From an uncultured Rhizobiaceae group bacterium (lineage in GTDB: Bacteria; Pseudomonadota; Alphaproteobacteria; Rhizobiales; Rhizobiaceae), in the NCBI GenBank assembly GCA_937930635.1, contig CALHCF010000004.1, positions 62,001-126,000 of the forward strand: DNA of 64,000 nt, written 5' to 3'. Position 1 is the stretch's first letter. Each line of letters begins with the position of its first letter. Below the pieces are notes generated by a model. The model did no database searches and was not told the origin of the DNA. It worked only from the letters and a program-made list of their open reading frames with translations. The position numbers and the translations under genes were made by a program. Shown one piece after another: positions 29,435 to 38,607 of this stretch.

Positions 29435-30136
29435 ATGAAAGTCACATGGTACGGCCACGCCGCGTTTCGTATCGAAACTGATCGGGCCAGAATTCTCATT
29501 GATCCCTTTTTTACAGGCAATCCAAAGTTTGAGGAAAGCTGGCGACCTGCCGCAATTGATGGGCTTACTCATATAGCGCTTACCCACGGCCATGCCGATC
29601 ATATTGGCGATACCGTTTCGATAGCCCGCAAGACAGGGGCAAAAGTCATCGCCAATGCCGATCTTGCTGACTGGCTTTCGGAACAGGGTGTAGAAAACCT
29701 CGATCCGGGCAACACCGGTGGTACGGTTCATCATGAAGGTTTTTCCATGACCTGGGTGCAGGCCTTCCATTCATCGGCGAATCGTGACGATAACGGAGTT
29801 ATTCATAGTCTTGGCATGCCCAATGGTCTGGTCTTCCATCTTGATGGTGGAAAGACCCTCTATCACATGGGGGATACCGACATTTTTGGCGATATGGCGT
29901 TGATCGAGGAGTTGCATAAGCCCGATATTGGCATTGTTCCTATCGGAGACCGTTTCACAATGGGGGGAGCTGTGGCCGCATTTGCCTGCAAGCGTTACTT
30001 CAATTTTAGCACTCTAATTCCTTGTCATTATGGAACTTTCGACCTCCTTGATCAAACCGCAGACACTTTCGTTGATGCGATGGATGCAGGGGAAGTTGTA
30101 AAGGCAATCGATCCGGGAGCCATGTTGGAATTCTAG
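29435..30136 (+). CDS. UPF0173 metal-dependent hydrolase (metallo-beta-lactamase fold)
   Basis: 233-residue protein of the UPF0173 group. It has GHAAFRI at the start and the metal-binding [12 protein letters not shown] near residue 52, followed by HMGDTDIF and PCHYGTF. These give the two-zinc site of the MBL fold. No lactamase activity is implied; natural substrates of UPF0173 proteins are unknown. A GAGAG ribosome site precedes the ATG. It sits 46 bases from the divergent ruvX start, so promoters of both must overlap. Confidence 0.9.
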   Translation: MKVTWYGHAAFRIETDRARILIDPFFTGNPKFEESWRPAAIDGLTHIALTHGHADHIGDTVSIARKTGAKVIANADLADWLSEQGVENLDPGNTGGTVHHEGFSMTWVQAFHSSANRDDNGVIHSLGMPNGLVFHLDGGKTLYHMGDTDIFGDMALIEELHKPDIGIVPIGDRFTMGGAVAAFACKRYFNFSTLIPCHYGTFDLLDQTADTFVDAMDAGEVVKAIDPGAMLEF

Positions 30137-30236
30137 CGCAAACTTCGACAGTCAAACTGCCGTTGGGATTGTCGGGCTTGCGCACATCACAATGCGGGTG
30201 TGTGATAGCTGCTGTTCCAGAAGCCGGACGCGGTAA

Positions 30237-31082
30237 ATGACATCCACGATTTTTCTTGCTGTGATTTTTGCAGCCGCGCTTCATGCAATCTGGAATGCTC
30301 TGGTCAAGAGTGGGGCCGACAAGTTTACCAGCATGACCGGAGTGGTGCTCGGGCACATCCCGCTGGCGTTGATTCTTATTCCTTTTTTTCCCACACCCAA
30401 TGCTGAAAGCCTTCCGTATCTGTTCGCCAGCATTGTGCTGCATACCGGGTATCAGCTCTTTTTGCTCTATTCTTATCGCATCGGCGATCTGACACAGGTC
30501 TATCCGATAGCCCGTGGCACAGCACCGATGCTGGTAGCCGGGTTTTCTGTTTTAGTCCTTGGAGTTGAATTAAAACCGCTCCAGTTAGCGGCAGTACTGA
30601 TCATCGGCGCCGGTGTTATCAGTCTCAGCCTCGTTCGACACCAAAATGGTTTGCGCAATACGAAGGCCGGACTGCTTGCAATTGTCACCGGCTTTTTCAT
30701 TGCATCTTATTCGCTGGTTGATGGCACGGGCGCAAGACTGGCGCAGACGGCTGTTGGTTTTTACAGCTGGCTGTCGATCGCCAATGGAATTGTCTTTGCA
30801 ATAATTATCGGCGTTATCAGGCCCGATATTTTGCGAGAACTGCCGCGAACGGGAAAACGCGTTTTCCTGATCGGAGGCAATGCCTCCTTTATCGCCTATG
30901 TTCTGGTCGTTTGGGCGTTCACCCAGGCCCCAATCGCTGTGGTAACTGCGCTGCGAGAAACCAGTATCATTTTTGCCTTGTTGATTGGAGTTTTTGCGCT
31001 TGGTGAAAAGCTAAACCTGATCAAAGTCTTCTCGATTATCGTAACCCTGCTGGGGGCCGCTCTCTTACGGTTCGCCCGATAA
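30237..31082 (+). CDS. EamA/DMT-family transporter
   Basis: 281-residue protein with about ten predicted transmembrane helices in two EamA repeats, each opening with a pattern like AALHAIWNALVKSGADKFT and ASYSLVDGTGARLAQTAVGF. DMT transporters export or import small metabolites; the substrate cannot be read here. It follows the UPF0173 gene by 100 bases and is probably a separate transcript. The 93 bases to gatC contain no clear terminator. Confidence 0.85.
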   Translation: MTSTIFLAVIFAAALHAIWNALVKSGADKFTSMTGVVLGHIPLALILIPFFPTPNAESLPYLFASIVLHTGYQLFLLYSYRIGDLTQVYPIARGTAPMLVAGFSVLVLGVELKPLQLAAVLIIGAGVISLSLVRHQNGLRNTKAGLLAIVTGFFIASYSLVDGTGARLAQTAVGFYSWLSIANGIVFAIIIGVIRPDILRELPRTGKRVFLIGGNASFIAYVLVVWAFTQAPIAVVTALRETSIIFALLIGVFALGEKLNLIKVFSIIVTLLGAALLRFAR

Positions 31083-31175
31083 GGCACCATTGGGTCAAAC
31101 TGCCATTGCAGCATTGCGTGGCAGGGCTGAACTGGCCTATAGCCACTACGAAGACTCAGAGTTGGAAAATCTCCC

Positions 31176-31463
31176 ATGTCCGTCGATACCGAGACCGTAA
31201 AACGCGTTGCTAGATTGTCACGCATCGCCATTTCAGATGAGCGTGCCGAAAGCATGCGTGAAGAGCTCAACACCATTCTTGGATTTGTTGATCAACTCAA
31301 TGAGGTTGATGTGGATGGTGTGGAGCCAATGACATCAGTCGTCGACATAAACATGCGTCAACGGCATGATATTGTCAGCGACGGCAACAAGGCCAAAGAC
31401 GTGGTTGCCAATGCACCCTCGCATGAAGACAATTTTTTCATGGTCCCCAAAGTGGTGGAATAG
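31176..31463 (+). CDS. gatC: Glutamyl/aspartyl-tRNA amidotransferase subunit C
   Basis: 95-residue small subunit that holds the GatCAB complex together. The sequence is typical: [38 protein letters not shown], then [36 protein letters not shown]. It precedes gatA by 54 bases and is co-transcribed with it. The C-terminal FMVPKVVE is the conserved peptide that wraps around GatA. Confidence 0.95.
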   Translation: MSVDTETVKRVARLSRIAISDERAESMREELNTILGFVDQLNEVDVDGVEPMTSVVDINMRQRHDIVSDGNKAKDVVANAPSHEDNFFMVPKVVE

Positions 31464-31517
31464 GCAGACCGTGCCGTTTCGCTTCTTCCAAAACCCAAGC
31501 AACAGCCAGAAAACACG

Positions 31518-33011
31518 ATGACAGACCTGACGACTCTCACAATTGCTGAGGCCCGCACGAAATTACAGGCCAAGGAAGTTACGGCCAGTGAGCTGACCGA
31601 CGCCTATCTTACAGCCATTGAGGCATCCAATGATGCGCTGAATGCTTATGTCGCTGTCACCGCAGATCATGCCCGAACCCAGGCCGCTGCATCCGATGAA
31701 TTGCTGACAAAGGGTGAGGCGAGGGCGCTTGAAGGTATTCCGCTTGGTATCAAGGATCTTTTCGGTACTGAGGGCATCCACACCCAGGCCTGTTCCCATA
31801 TCCTCGATGGTTTCAAGCCGCGTTATGAATCGACCGTCTCCGGCAATCTGAAATCGGATGGTGCGGTCATGCTCGGCAAACTCAATATGGATGAGTTTGC
31901 CATGGGGTCTTCCAATGAGACCAGTTATTATGGAGCAGTCACAAACCCCTGGAAACGTAAGGGCGATCAATCGGCTGAAGGTGTCGCCCTTGTGCCCGGC
32001 GGATCGTCAGGCGGATCAGCCGTCGCGGTGGCAGCCAATCTCTGCGCCGGCGCAACCGCAACCGATACAGGTGGTTCTATCCGCCAGCCAGCCGCCTTTA
32101 CAGGCACGACCGGAATCAAGCCAACCTATGGCCGATGCTCACGGTGGGGCATAGTGGCTTTTGCGTCGTCTCTTGATCAGGCGGGTCCAATTACCCGTGA
32201 TGTTCGCGATTCCGCAATTATGCTCAGGTCAATGGCCTCGACGGATATCAAGGATTCAACCAGCGTCGATCTGCCCGTTCCTGACTACGAAGCGGCCATA
32301 GGCAAGTCGATCAAGGGCATGAAAATTGGCATTCCACGTGAATATCGTCTTGATGGAATGCCGGATGAGATCGAGGCACTTTGGCAGCAGGGCATCGACT
32401 GGATGAAAGAGGCAGGCGCTGAAATCGTCGACATCTCTCTTCCGCACACCAAATATGCCTTGCCAGCCTACTATATCGTTGCACCGGCAGAAGCGTCTTC
32501 CAATTTGGCGCGCTATGATGGCGTGCGCTATGGCCTTCGGGTTGAGGACGACAACATAACCGACATGTATGAGAAGACGCGGGCCGCCGGTTTTGGTGAT
32601 GAAGTCCAGCGCCGGGTTATGATTGGAACCTATGTTTTGTCCGCCGGCTACTACGACGCCTATTATTTGCGGGCACAAAAGGTACGTACCCTGATCAAGC
32701 GCGACTTTGAGGAAGTTTTTGCCCAGGGCATCGAGGCAATCCTTACGCCTGCCACTCCGTCCGCCGCATTTGCCATTGGTGACAAGGAAATGGTGGCGGA
32801 CCCCGTAAAAATGTATCTCAATGACGTCTTTACCGTAACGGTCAATATGGCTGGTTTACCAGGAATTGCAGTTCCCGCGGGATTGTCTGGCGATGGCCTG
32901 CCGTTGGGCCTACAGCTGATTGGCCGGCCGTTTGATGAAGAAACTTTGTTTCAGACCGGAAACATTATCGAACAGGCTGCCGGGCGACTTAAGCCCCAAA
33001 AGTGGTGGTAA
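31518..33011 (+). CDS. gatA: Glutamyl/aspartyl-tRNA amidotransferase subunit A
   Basis: Amidase that supplies ammonia from glutamine to convert Glu-tRNA-Gln (and Asp-tRNA-Asn) in organisms lacking the matching synthetase. 497 residues with the amidase signature [15 protein letters not shown] and [21 protein letters not shown], which hold the Ser-cisSer-Lys triad. gatB is not in this window, although gatCAB are often together: after gatA the next coding region is an interrupted minus-strand ORF and then a LysR gene. Confidence 0.96.
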   Translation: MTDLTTLTIAEARTKLQAKEVTASELTDAYLTAIEASNDALNAYVAVTADHARTQAAASDELLTKGEARALEGIPLGIKDLFGTEGIHTQACSHILDGFKPRYESTVSGNLKSDGAVMLGKLNMDEFAMGSSNETSYYGAVTNPWKRKGDQSAEGVALVPGGSSGGSAVAVAANLCAGATATDTGGSIRQPAAFTGTTGIKPTYGRCSRWGIVAFASSLDQAGPITRDVRDSAIMLRSMASTDIKDSTSVDLPVPDYEAAIGKSIKGMKIGIPREYRLDGMPDEIEALWQQGIDWMKEAGAEIVDISLPHTKYALPAYYIVAPAEASSNLARYDGVRYGLRVEDDNITDMYEKTRAAGFGDEVQRRVMIGTYVLSAGYYDAYYLRAQKVRTLIKRDFEEVFAQGIEAILTPATPSAAFAIGDKEMVADPVKMYLNDVFTVTVNMAGLPGIAVPAGLSGDGLPLGLQLIGRPFDEETLFQTGNIIEQAAGRLKPQKWW

Positions 33012-33032
33012 TTGACATCGATCAAAAACACT

Positions 33033-33071
33033 CTGTGGCCACAGCGGAGGGGGCTACCACTGTGACCACAG
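33033..33071. terminator. Strong hairpin between gatA and the minus-strand small ORF
   Basis: Fifteen-base arms CTGTGGCCACAGCGG (33033-33047) and CCACTGTGACCACAG (33057-33071) can pair at 13 of 15 positions around a nine-base loop. On the minus strand the stem is soon followed by a run of five T (TGTTTTTG), so it could end transcription from the minus side; for gatA no T-run follows. Probably a bidirectional or minus-side terminator. Confidence 0.6.
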
Positions 33072-33227
33072 TATCAACGCACATTAAAGCGCGTCGAATC
33101 CGGTTTCATTGCTGCCAGGGCCTTCACCGGAAACAAGAACAGTGGTCCCGATGCCGCGCTGCCGTTTATGCGTGATATAGTCGGTACGTAGACCGAATTG
33201 CGATTCTGCCACCCACCTGTTGATTTC

Positions 33228-33434
33228 CTAGTTTTGCGCTGCATGGTCATAACTTTTTAGTTTAATTTTTCTCTTTAGAGATTTGAAATATTTCAATGAA
33301 CCCCTTTTAACGAGAAGCAGGTTTTGACGAACCTTGATCCCCAGGGTTTCATTGTGAAAAACGATCGTGCCGTAAATCAGTATGAGCACGGCAGGGCTGC
33401 ATGCCAGGACGATAAGGGTTTCCGAGAGTGTCAT
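33228..33434 (-). CDS. Small membrane protein ORF, possibly truncated by an in-frame stop
   Basis: About 68 residues: a hydrophobic helix (ETLIVLACSPAVLILIYGTIV, residues about 4-24) then a basic tail (VKRGSLKYFKSLKRKIKLK). No family recognised. The TAG stop (33230-33228) is followed in the same frame by 47 further open codons to TAA at 33086-33084, with sequence such as INRWVAESQFGLRTDYIT and VLVSGEGPGSNETGFDAL. So this may be one longer gene broken by a stop, or a real short protein plus a chance open frame. The strong hairpin at 33033-33071 beyond the second stop supports transcription of this strand. Ribosome site weak. Confidence 0.35.
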   Translation of the reverse strand: MTLSETLIVLACSPAVLILIYGTIVFHNETLGIKVRQNLLLVKRGSLKYFKSLKRKIKLKSYDHAAQN

Positions 33435-33577
33435 TTCTAACCGCAATTTGTGTTATTTGTTTCCGCTGATATTGGGTTTTAAAGTCACGATACCAATTGA
33501 ATTTCTTCGACTTATCGATAGAAAATTTCTATCAATGATCCATATTCAATAGAATGAATATCGAGATAGGTCGGATT

Positions 33578-34495
33578 ATGCCCAGCTTGAAACAACTTGG
33601 TTATTTGGTGGCTTTGGCCCAGGACCTGCATTTTCGGAAGGCAGCGGAAAGAGCGAATATCACGCAACCCACGCTGAGCCACCAAATCAAGGAGCTGGAG
33701 GCGCGTCTCGAGGTCAAGCTGTTGGAGCGTGATGCAGGCCGTGTGACCCTGACGCCACTTGGACGTGAGGTCGTGGAGCGGGCACGTGATATTCTGTCGG
33801 GCGTACAGGATATCGTGGATCTGGCGGCATCCTCGCAGCACGGCTTCCGCGGGACAATTCGATTAGGCGTCCCCCCAACGCTGGGCCCTTACTTGCTACC
33901 CCACATCGTTCCCGAACTTCATTCCAACCATCCAGACCTGAAACTGTATGTACAGGAAGGCAAGCCCGAGGCACTGCAACTCGCGCTGAGGGAGGGCCGT
34001 TTCGATCTGGTCTTGTCGCCCTTGCCAATCGCTCATTCGGATTTAACCGTAGAAACGCTGTTTCGTGAGCCACTACAGGTTGCAGCCGCGCTTGATAATC
34101 CGTTGGTTGAGAAAAACCCGCTTAGGAAAGCAGACCTGGCCGGTCAAAGTGTCCTTGCACTGGAGCACGGGCATTCTCTCCACGATCAGGTTGTTGGATT
34201 ATGCCGGGAATTTAACGCCACCCTGTTGCGCGACTACGAAGGAACAAGCCTCGATACGTTGCGTTTGATGGTCGGGATGGGGGTCGGACTTGCGTTCCTT
34301 CCTGCTCTCTATGTGCGGTCTGAGATCGGCGATCGCGGGGAAATTGCCGTCCTGAACCTCGATAATTTTGCCCTTTATCGCCAGATTGGTCTGGTGTGGC
34401 GATCAAGCTCGGCGCATTCCAGATTGTTTGTCGACGTCGCGAACCTTATTAGAAGAAAATGCTTGAGTTCATTGCCAGAAGTTACTGTATTATAG
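33578..34495 (+). CDS. OxyR-like LysR-family regulator lacking the peroxidatic cysteine
   Basis: 305 residues, the same length as E. coli OxyR, with the LysR winged helix (LVALAQDLHFRKAAERANITQPTLSHQIKELE) and an OxyR-type effector domain. I start at the ATG at 33578, which has AGGT nine bases upstream; a start at 33554 is possible. The sensing region reads LEHGHSLHDQVVGLC: the residue equivalent to E. coli Cys199 is Ser200, while the partner Cys209 is kept. It therefore cannot form the OxyR disulfide. No catalase, peroxidase or ahpC gene is adjacent. Probably a regulator derived from OxyR with a different trigger; target unknown. Confidence 0.85.
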   Translation: MPSLKQLGYLVALAQDLHFRKAAERANITQPTLSHQIKELEARLEVKLLERDAGRVTLTPLGREVVERARDILSGVQDIVDLAASSQHGFRGTIRLGVPPTLGPYLLPHIVPELHSNHPDLKLYVQEGKPEALQLALREGRFDLVLSPLPIAHSDLTVETLFREPLQVAAALDNPLVEKNPLRKADLAGQSVLALEHGHSLHDQVVGLCREFNATLLRDYEGTSLDTLRLMVGMGVGLAFLPALYVRSEIGDRGEIAVLNLDNFALYRQIGLVWRSSSAHSRLFVDVANLIRRKCLSSLPEVTVL

Positions 34496-34863
34496 AAAAA
34501 AATTTATAAAGAGACATATAGTGTCTTGTTTCATCATCAAATACCCATTGCGTAATATCGTGTGACACGAGGGCACATATCACTGAATGATTGATTTGAC
34601 TGATCATTGGTCACTCGTTGCGCAAAAGAAGAACTTCGTCGGCTGCCATTAAGCTGGCTATGCTCGATAAAAAATCACCGAACAAACCGCAGTGACCCAC
34701 ACACGTTTGACCGTGATCACGCAGAACTCGCGGGTTCGTTAGAAGAAGTTTGAAATCGTTTTCAAAAGATTAAAACCGCTGCCTCGAATCTCCGTAAATC
34801 CTTACGCAGTTGACAATACGTAAGGTCTATTATTCATACCCATGAAGGGTAAAGGTGGAAGTT
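34496..34863 (+). promoter_or_regulatory. Intergenic region before the GGDEF gene with repeated CGTAA/TTACG half-sites
   Basis: About 370 bases with no credible gene. An AT-rich stem AGACA/TGTCT lies shortly after the OxyR-like stop. A 10-bp palindrome CGTGATCACG lies in the middle. Close to the GGDEF start, CGTAA (34793-34797), TTACG (34802-34806) and CGTAA (34819-34823) alternate in direction. The last two extend to the perfect 7-bp repeat CCTTACG/CGTAAGG (34800-34806 with 34819-34825), with TTGACA at 34810-34815 between them. This looks like an operator around a -35 element. A good -10 is not obvious. Confidence 0.45.
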
Positions 34864-36045
34864 ATGGACGACGGTAAGCTTTTGGGGCTGCTGAACCCGT
34901 TGATCGCCGGGATTTTTGCGCTGACTTTTTTCACATTCTGGCAGCGCCAGAAAGAACAGCGTTATATTTTTGCTATCGGCCTGGCTTATGCTGCCATGGC
35001 TGTAGGGTTTCTTTTGTCTCATTTTCTGATCGGCCGGATGTCGGTTTACAATGTCGTTTTGTCCGGCACGATTTACGTGTTTGCCGCTACCTGCATAATC
35101 GATGGTCTTTGCAACCGTGCTGGGCTCAGGTCCGCAGCGCCTCTGTTAGCCACGATTGGATTGTCGGGTGTTATTGTCGCCGTTTATGCGACCTTCAATT
35201 ATACCGCGCTCAATATGCGTATTATTGCGATGAACGGGACACTGGGGATCATCTTCCTGGTTGGAGCCTGGCGGATGCGCCACCGGGCAAGCGAACGTGG
35301 CATGGAGTTGCTTATCATTGGAGTGCTGGCCTTCATCGGGCTTCAGTTTTTCCTGGCTTCCATGATTTCTGTGAAACTTTCAGGGGTGATCACACACGAA
35401 AACTATCGCCAATCCCTGCATTGGCTCACCATAAATCTGCTCACAGCGCTGTCTTCGGTTGTTCTGGCGATGACCTTGATCGGCATGTGTTCCAACGATC
35501 TTCTTAAACAGATCACCGCCTTGGCCAACACAGATGGCCAGACAGGACTGTACACCAGAAGGGCATTTGAAGAGATGGTCCACAGGACACTTGCGCGCCT
35601 CGACCGTACGCCGCTGCCTGTCGCCTTGCTGGTCGCTGACATTGATCACTTCAAAACCATCAATGACAGGTTTGGACATCCAACAGGTGACGCGGTGATT
35701 GCGGCATTGGGTCAAATGCTGGCCGGGCGCATGCGATCAAGCGATGTTGCAGGCCGTTTGGGTGGTGAAGAATTCAGTGCCTTATTGTGGAACGCCGACG
35801 AAACGAGCGCAAAACAGCTGTCGGAAGAAATCCGTGCAACTTTTGAATCCCTCGCAATTGATGAACTGCCTGAGGGTGAACGCATCACGCTGAGCATCGG
35901 TTTTGCGATACGCGGCGAGGGTGAGGGCTATGACGCCCTTTATCGTCGGGCAGACCGGGCCTTGTATGTGGCCAAAAGAGCCGGGCGCAACAAGGTTGTT
36001 GGCGCCGCTCCTGAGCTTAATATTTCAAATGATGTCGCTGCTTAG
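34864..36045 (+). CDS. Membrane-anchored diguanylate cyclase (GGDEF)
   Basis: About 393 residues. The N-terminal ~215 residues hold about six or seven transmembrane helices of no family I can name (sensor unknown). A C-terminal GGDEF domain begins near ANTDGQTGLYTRRAFEE, with VADIDHFKTINDRFGHPTGDAV and the active-site loop GRLGGEEFSAL. GGEEF is compatible with making c-di-GMP; no RxxD inhibitory site is visible directly upstream. I use the ATG at 34864, behind AAGGTGGAAG; the ORF could start at a GTG three codons earlier. Monocistronic, followed by the 2OG oxygenase after 50 bases. Confidence 0.9.
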   Translation: MDDGKLLGLLNPLIAGIFALTFFTFWQRQKEQRYIFAIGLAYAAMAVGFLLSHFLIGRMSVYNVVLSGTIYVFAATCIIDGLCNRAGLRSAAPLLATIGLSGVIVAVYATFNYTALNMRIIAMNGTLGIIFLVGAWRMRHRASERGMELLIIGVLAFIGLQFFLASMISVKLSGVITHENYRQSLHWLTINLLTALSSVVLAMTLIGMCSNDLLKQITALANTDGQTGLYTRRAFEEMVHRTLARLDRTPLPVALLVADIDHFKTINDRFGHPTGDAVIAALGQMLAGRMRSSDVAGRLGGEEFSALLWNADETSAKQLSEEIRATFESLAIDELPEGERITLSIGFAIRGEGEGYDALYRRADRALYVAKRAGRNKVVGAAPELNISNDVAA

Positions 36046-36095
36046 CTTTGCTGCCTGTGGTTGCAAGGCCAGCCATCCTGTTGCAAGACATCGAT

Positions 36096-36872
36096 ATGAA
36101 ACTGAATGAGATTATTGATCTGTCACGCCACCCGCTGGGGGATGAAGCCTACATCCGTTCCTGTCAGCAGGCATTGGATGGCGATGGCGTCGTTAAGCTT
36201 GACCGGTTTTTGACAGCACCGGCCCTCATTGCGATTCAGCAAGAGGCCGAGGCCGGACAGGACAAGGCATATTATTGTGTCCAGAACCATTCGGTCTATC
36301 TGTCTTATGATAACGAGCTGCCCGATAATCACCCGCGCAACCGCGACGTGGTTTCGTCCAAGGGTTGCATCTGCGATGATGTCATTGCACCCGACTCCGC
36401 ATTGAGAAACCTGTATAATTCGAGCTTGTTTCGTCGCTTTGTTTCCGAGGTTACCGGTCAGACAGACCTGCACCCCTACGCGGACCCTCTTTCCTCAATC
36501 AATATACACTATGCGGGAAGGGGCCAGGAATTGGGTTGGCATTTCGACAATTCATCGTTTGCAATCACCCTGTTGATCCAGAAACCGGATGTCGGATCGC
36601 GCTTTGAATATGTTCGTGACTTTCGAGACGCGGACGCTGGTGAGATGAACTTTGACGGCGTGGGACAATTGCTCGACGGGGCTTATCAACCGGATGTTCT
36701 TAATATGGAACCGGGAGCGCTGGTTCTTTTCCGGGGAAGAAACTCCATACACCGCGTATCACCCAATGAAAGCGACAAGCTGCGAATGCTGGCCGTGCTT
36801 GCATATAATTCAGAGCCGGGTGTTTCGCTCTCAGAAAGTGCGCGTATGACGTTTTACGGGCGCCTCAAGTAA
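36096..36872 (+). CDS. 2OG-Fe(II) dioxygenase-like protein
   Basis: About 258 residues. It resembles small Fe(II)/2-oxoglutarate hydroxylases (HalD/ArpA-like) more than classical PhyH. The likely facial triad is HFD in GWHFDNSSF (near residue 149) and HRVSPNESDKLR (His plus a downstream Arg for 2-oxoglutarate). With an intact His-x-Asp it should be a hydroxylase and not a halogenase, in which the acidic residue is replaced. The ATG at 36096 has a weak ribosome site; an in-frame start at 36048 would add 16 residues. Substrate unknown. It ends 39 bases before the convergent hspQ stop. Confidence 0.75.
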   Translation: MKLNEIIDLSRHPLGDEAYIRSCQQALDGDGVVKLDRFLTAPALIAIQQEAEAGQDKAYYCVQNHSVYLSYDNELPDNHPRNRDVVSSKGCICDDVIAPDSALRNLYNSSLFRRFVSEVTGQTDLHPYADPLSSINIHYAGRGQELGWHFDNSSFAITLLIQKPDVGSRFEYVRDFRDADAGEMNFDGVGQLLDGAYQPDVLNMEPGALVLFRGRNSIHRVSPNESDKLRMLAVLAYNSEPGVSLSESARMTFYGRLK

Positions 36873-36911
36873 CATTCGGTGGGGTGTTAGCCTGATCGCA
36901 GAGCCAACGGC

Positions 36912-37238
36912 TCAGTGGCTCACGTGATCTTTGAAAACATAATTTCCATTGCTGTCACGCTGAAAAAGCTCACCAATCTGTGGGTGTCTTAGGGGATTGC
37001 CCGCATCATCCGGCAACAGGTTTTGTTCCGAAACATAAGCAATGTATTCGGTCTCTTCGTTCTCCGCAAAAAGATGGTAGAACGGCTGATCCTTGGTAGG
37101 ACGGATCTCTTCAGGGATTGCGTCATACCATTCGTCGGTATTGTCAAATGTCGGGTCCACATCAAAAATAAGGCCCCGAAAGGGGTAGATGCGGTGTTTT
37201 ACGACCTGGCCGATTTGATATTTTGCGCTGCGGATCAT
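36912..37238 (-). CDS. hspQ: Heat shock protein HspQ
   Basis: 108-residue cytosolic protein of the YccV-like family. In E. coli, HspQ affects degradation of DnaA and acts as a Lon specificity enhancer. The core KYQIGQVVKHRIYPFRGLIFDVDP and DQPFYHLFAENEE...AYVSEQNL is typical. The ATG at 37238 fits the family start; the open frame extends upstream but without family match. A palindrome GGGGA/TCCCC lies 26-42 bases before the start in the probable leader. A possible sigma-70-like promoter is at 37314-37342. Confidence 0.92.
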   Translation of the reverse strand: MIRSAKYQIGQVVKHRIYPFRGLIFDVDPTFDNTDEWYDAIPEEIRPTKDQPFYHLFAENEETEYIAYVSEQNLLPDDAGNPLRHPQIGELFQRDSNGNYVFKDHVSH

Positions 37239-37263
37239 CTGCCTGCCGTTTAATTTGTATCGT

Positions 37264-37342
37264 GGGGAACGCGAGTCCCCAAATTGCGTATCCATAACGC
37301 CGCTTCGCGCCCCTTATCGCACCAAACAGGCCTTTGGTTCAA
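37264..37342 (-). promoter_or_regulatory. Candidate promoter and leader hairpin of hspQ
   Basis: Read on the minus strand, TTGAAC (37342-37337), 17 bases, then CGATAA (37319-37314) gives a moderately good promoter pair. Downstream, the 5-bp repeat GGGGA...TCCCC (37264-37268 with 37276-37280) can form a hairpin in the leader. In the heat-shock context a sigma-32-type promoter is possible, but I do not see a clean consensus. Confidence 0.35.
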
Positions 37343-37635
37343 CCAACAAACCAGTCACTTATCTGCTGATTTCTGACCAACGGATAACTTCTGGTTGTCC
37401 TTTAGTTCTGCTTCTTGCCAATAGTATCATCGTCTTTAAGGGGAATTTGAGTGCTGCAACGCACGGGTCTTCCTGGTCAGCCCTGGCGCAGCAGTAAACA
37501 GGTCAATGTCAACTGACTCGGTTATTTTGACGCGTTAAGGGCCATGGTTGGATTTTTGCGCTTGTCCTTGCTGTCTGCTCTTGCAAAGGATAGCTAAGTT
37601 TTGGGGCATTTGGCATTTTAGGGGATATTGGCGGT

Positions 37636-38607
37636 TTGGCGCAGATACTCGGTCTTGCTTTACCGTTTTTCGGGCTGATTTTTCTGGGCTTCGTCGCCGC
37701 GAAAGTTCGAAAACTGCCGGTCGACGGGCTGGCTTGGATGAATTTCTTCATCGTTTACATCGCCTTGCCCGCATTGTTTTTCAATCTGATTTCGCAAACT
37801 CCCGTCGATAAATTAGCAAGCTGGAGTTTCATCCTTGCGTCTCTTTTGGGCACCTATTGCGCTTTTGCAATTGCCTTCTGCATCGGTGTTTTTGCAACCG
37901 ATGGCGATATTCCTGAAAGTACCATCCAGGGCCTCGCCGGTGCTTATGGAAATATCGGTTATCTGGGGCCCGGGATTGCCATTGCGGCGCTTGGGCCGGA
38001 GGCTGCGGTGCCCGTAGCGCTGATTTTTTGTTTCGACAACACGTTACACTTCGCCATGGCACCCTTGCTCATGTCTATCGGAGGTGAGGGGCCGCGCCAA
38101 ACACCGCTTCAAGCGGTTCTGAGTGTCTTGAAACGGATATTCACCCATCCCTTCATCATCGCAACTATCGCTGGTGTCGGTGCAGCTGTAATTGGATTTC
38201 AACCACCAGAACCGATCGGCAAGTTACTGGATTATCTGTCCAACGCCGCAGCACCCTGCGCGCTCTTTGCTATGGGGATCACGGTTGCCGTGGCTCCGCG
38301 AGGAAGCCTGCCCAAAGTACTGGCCGCACTGGTGCCGATCAAACTTATCGTTCATCCGGTGATCGTCTATCTGTTGCTCAGCTGGGTGGGGGATTTTGAA
38401 CCGGTCTGGGTCTATACATCCGTGTTGTTGGCCTCACTGCCCACCGCTACGAATGTTTACGTCATAGCACAGCAATATCAGGTCTGGGTGGCCAAAGCAT
38501 CAAGCATGGTGCTGACCTCAACAATAGCGTCAGTGGTTACGGTAACCCTATTGCTCTACCTGATTACCACCGGTCTGCTGCCGCACGACCTCTTTCCAAG
38601 AGGCTAG
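37636..38607 (+). CDS. AEC (auxin efflux carrier) family transporter
   Basis: 323-residue membrane carrier with ten predicted helices in an inverted repeat. The start is TTG, with GGGGA ten bases upstream, in a frame with no better codon. Family markers include the N-terminal GLALPFFGLIFLGFVAA, AGAYGNIGYLGPGIAIAALG and ATNVYVIAQQYQ. Substrate cannot be told; relatives export organic acids or malonate. The preceding 397 bases hold only the hspQ promoter and no gene I can support. It overlaps the convergent UbiH-type gene by 44 bases. Confidence 0.85.
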   Translation: MAQILGLALPFFGLIFLGFVAAKVRKLPVDGLAWMNFFIVYIALPALFFNLISQTPVDKLASWSFILASLLGTYCAFAIAFCIGVFATDGDIPESTIQGLAGAYGNIGYLGPGIAIAALGPEAAVPVALIFCFDNTLHFAMAPLLMSIGGEGPRQTPLQAVLSVLKRIFTHPFIIATIAGVGAAVIGFQPPEPIGKLLDYLSNAAAPCALFAMGITVAVAPRGSLPKVLAALVPIKLIVHPVIVYLLLSWVGDFEPVWVYTSVLLASLPTATNVYVIAQQYQVWVAKASSMVLTSTIASVVTVTLLLYLITTGLLPHDLFPRG

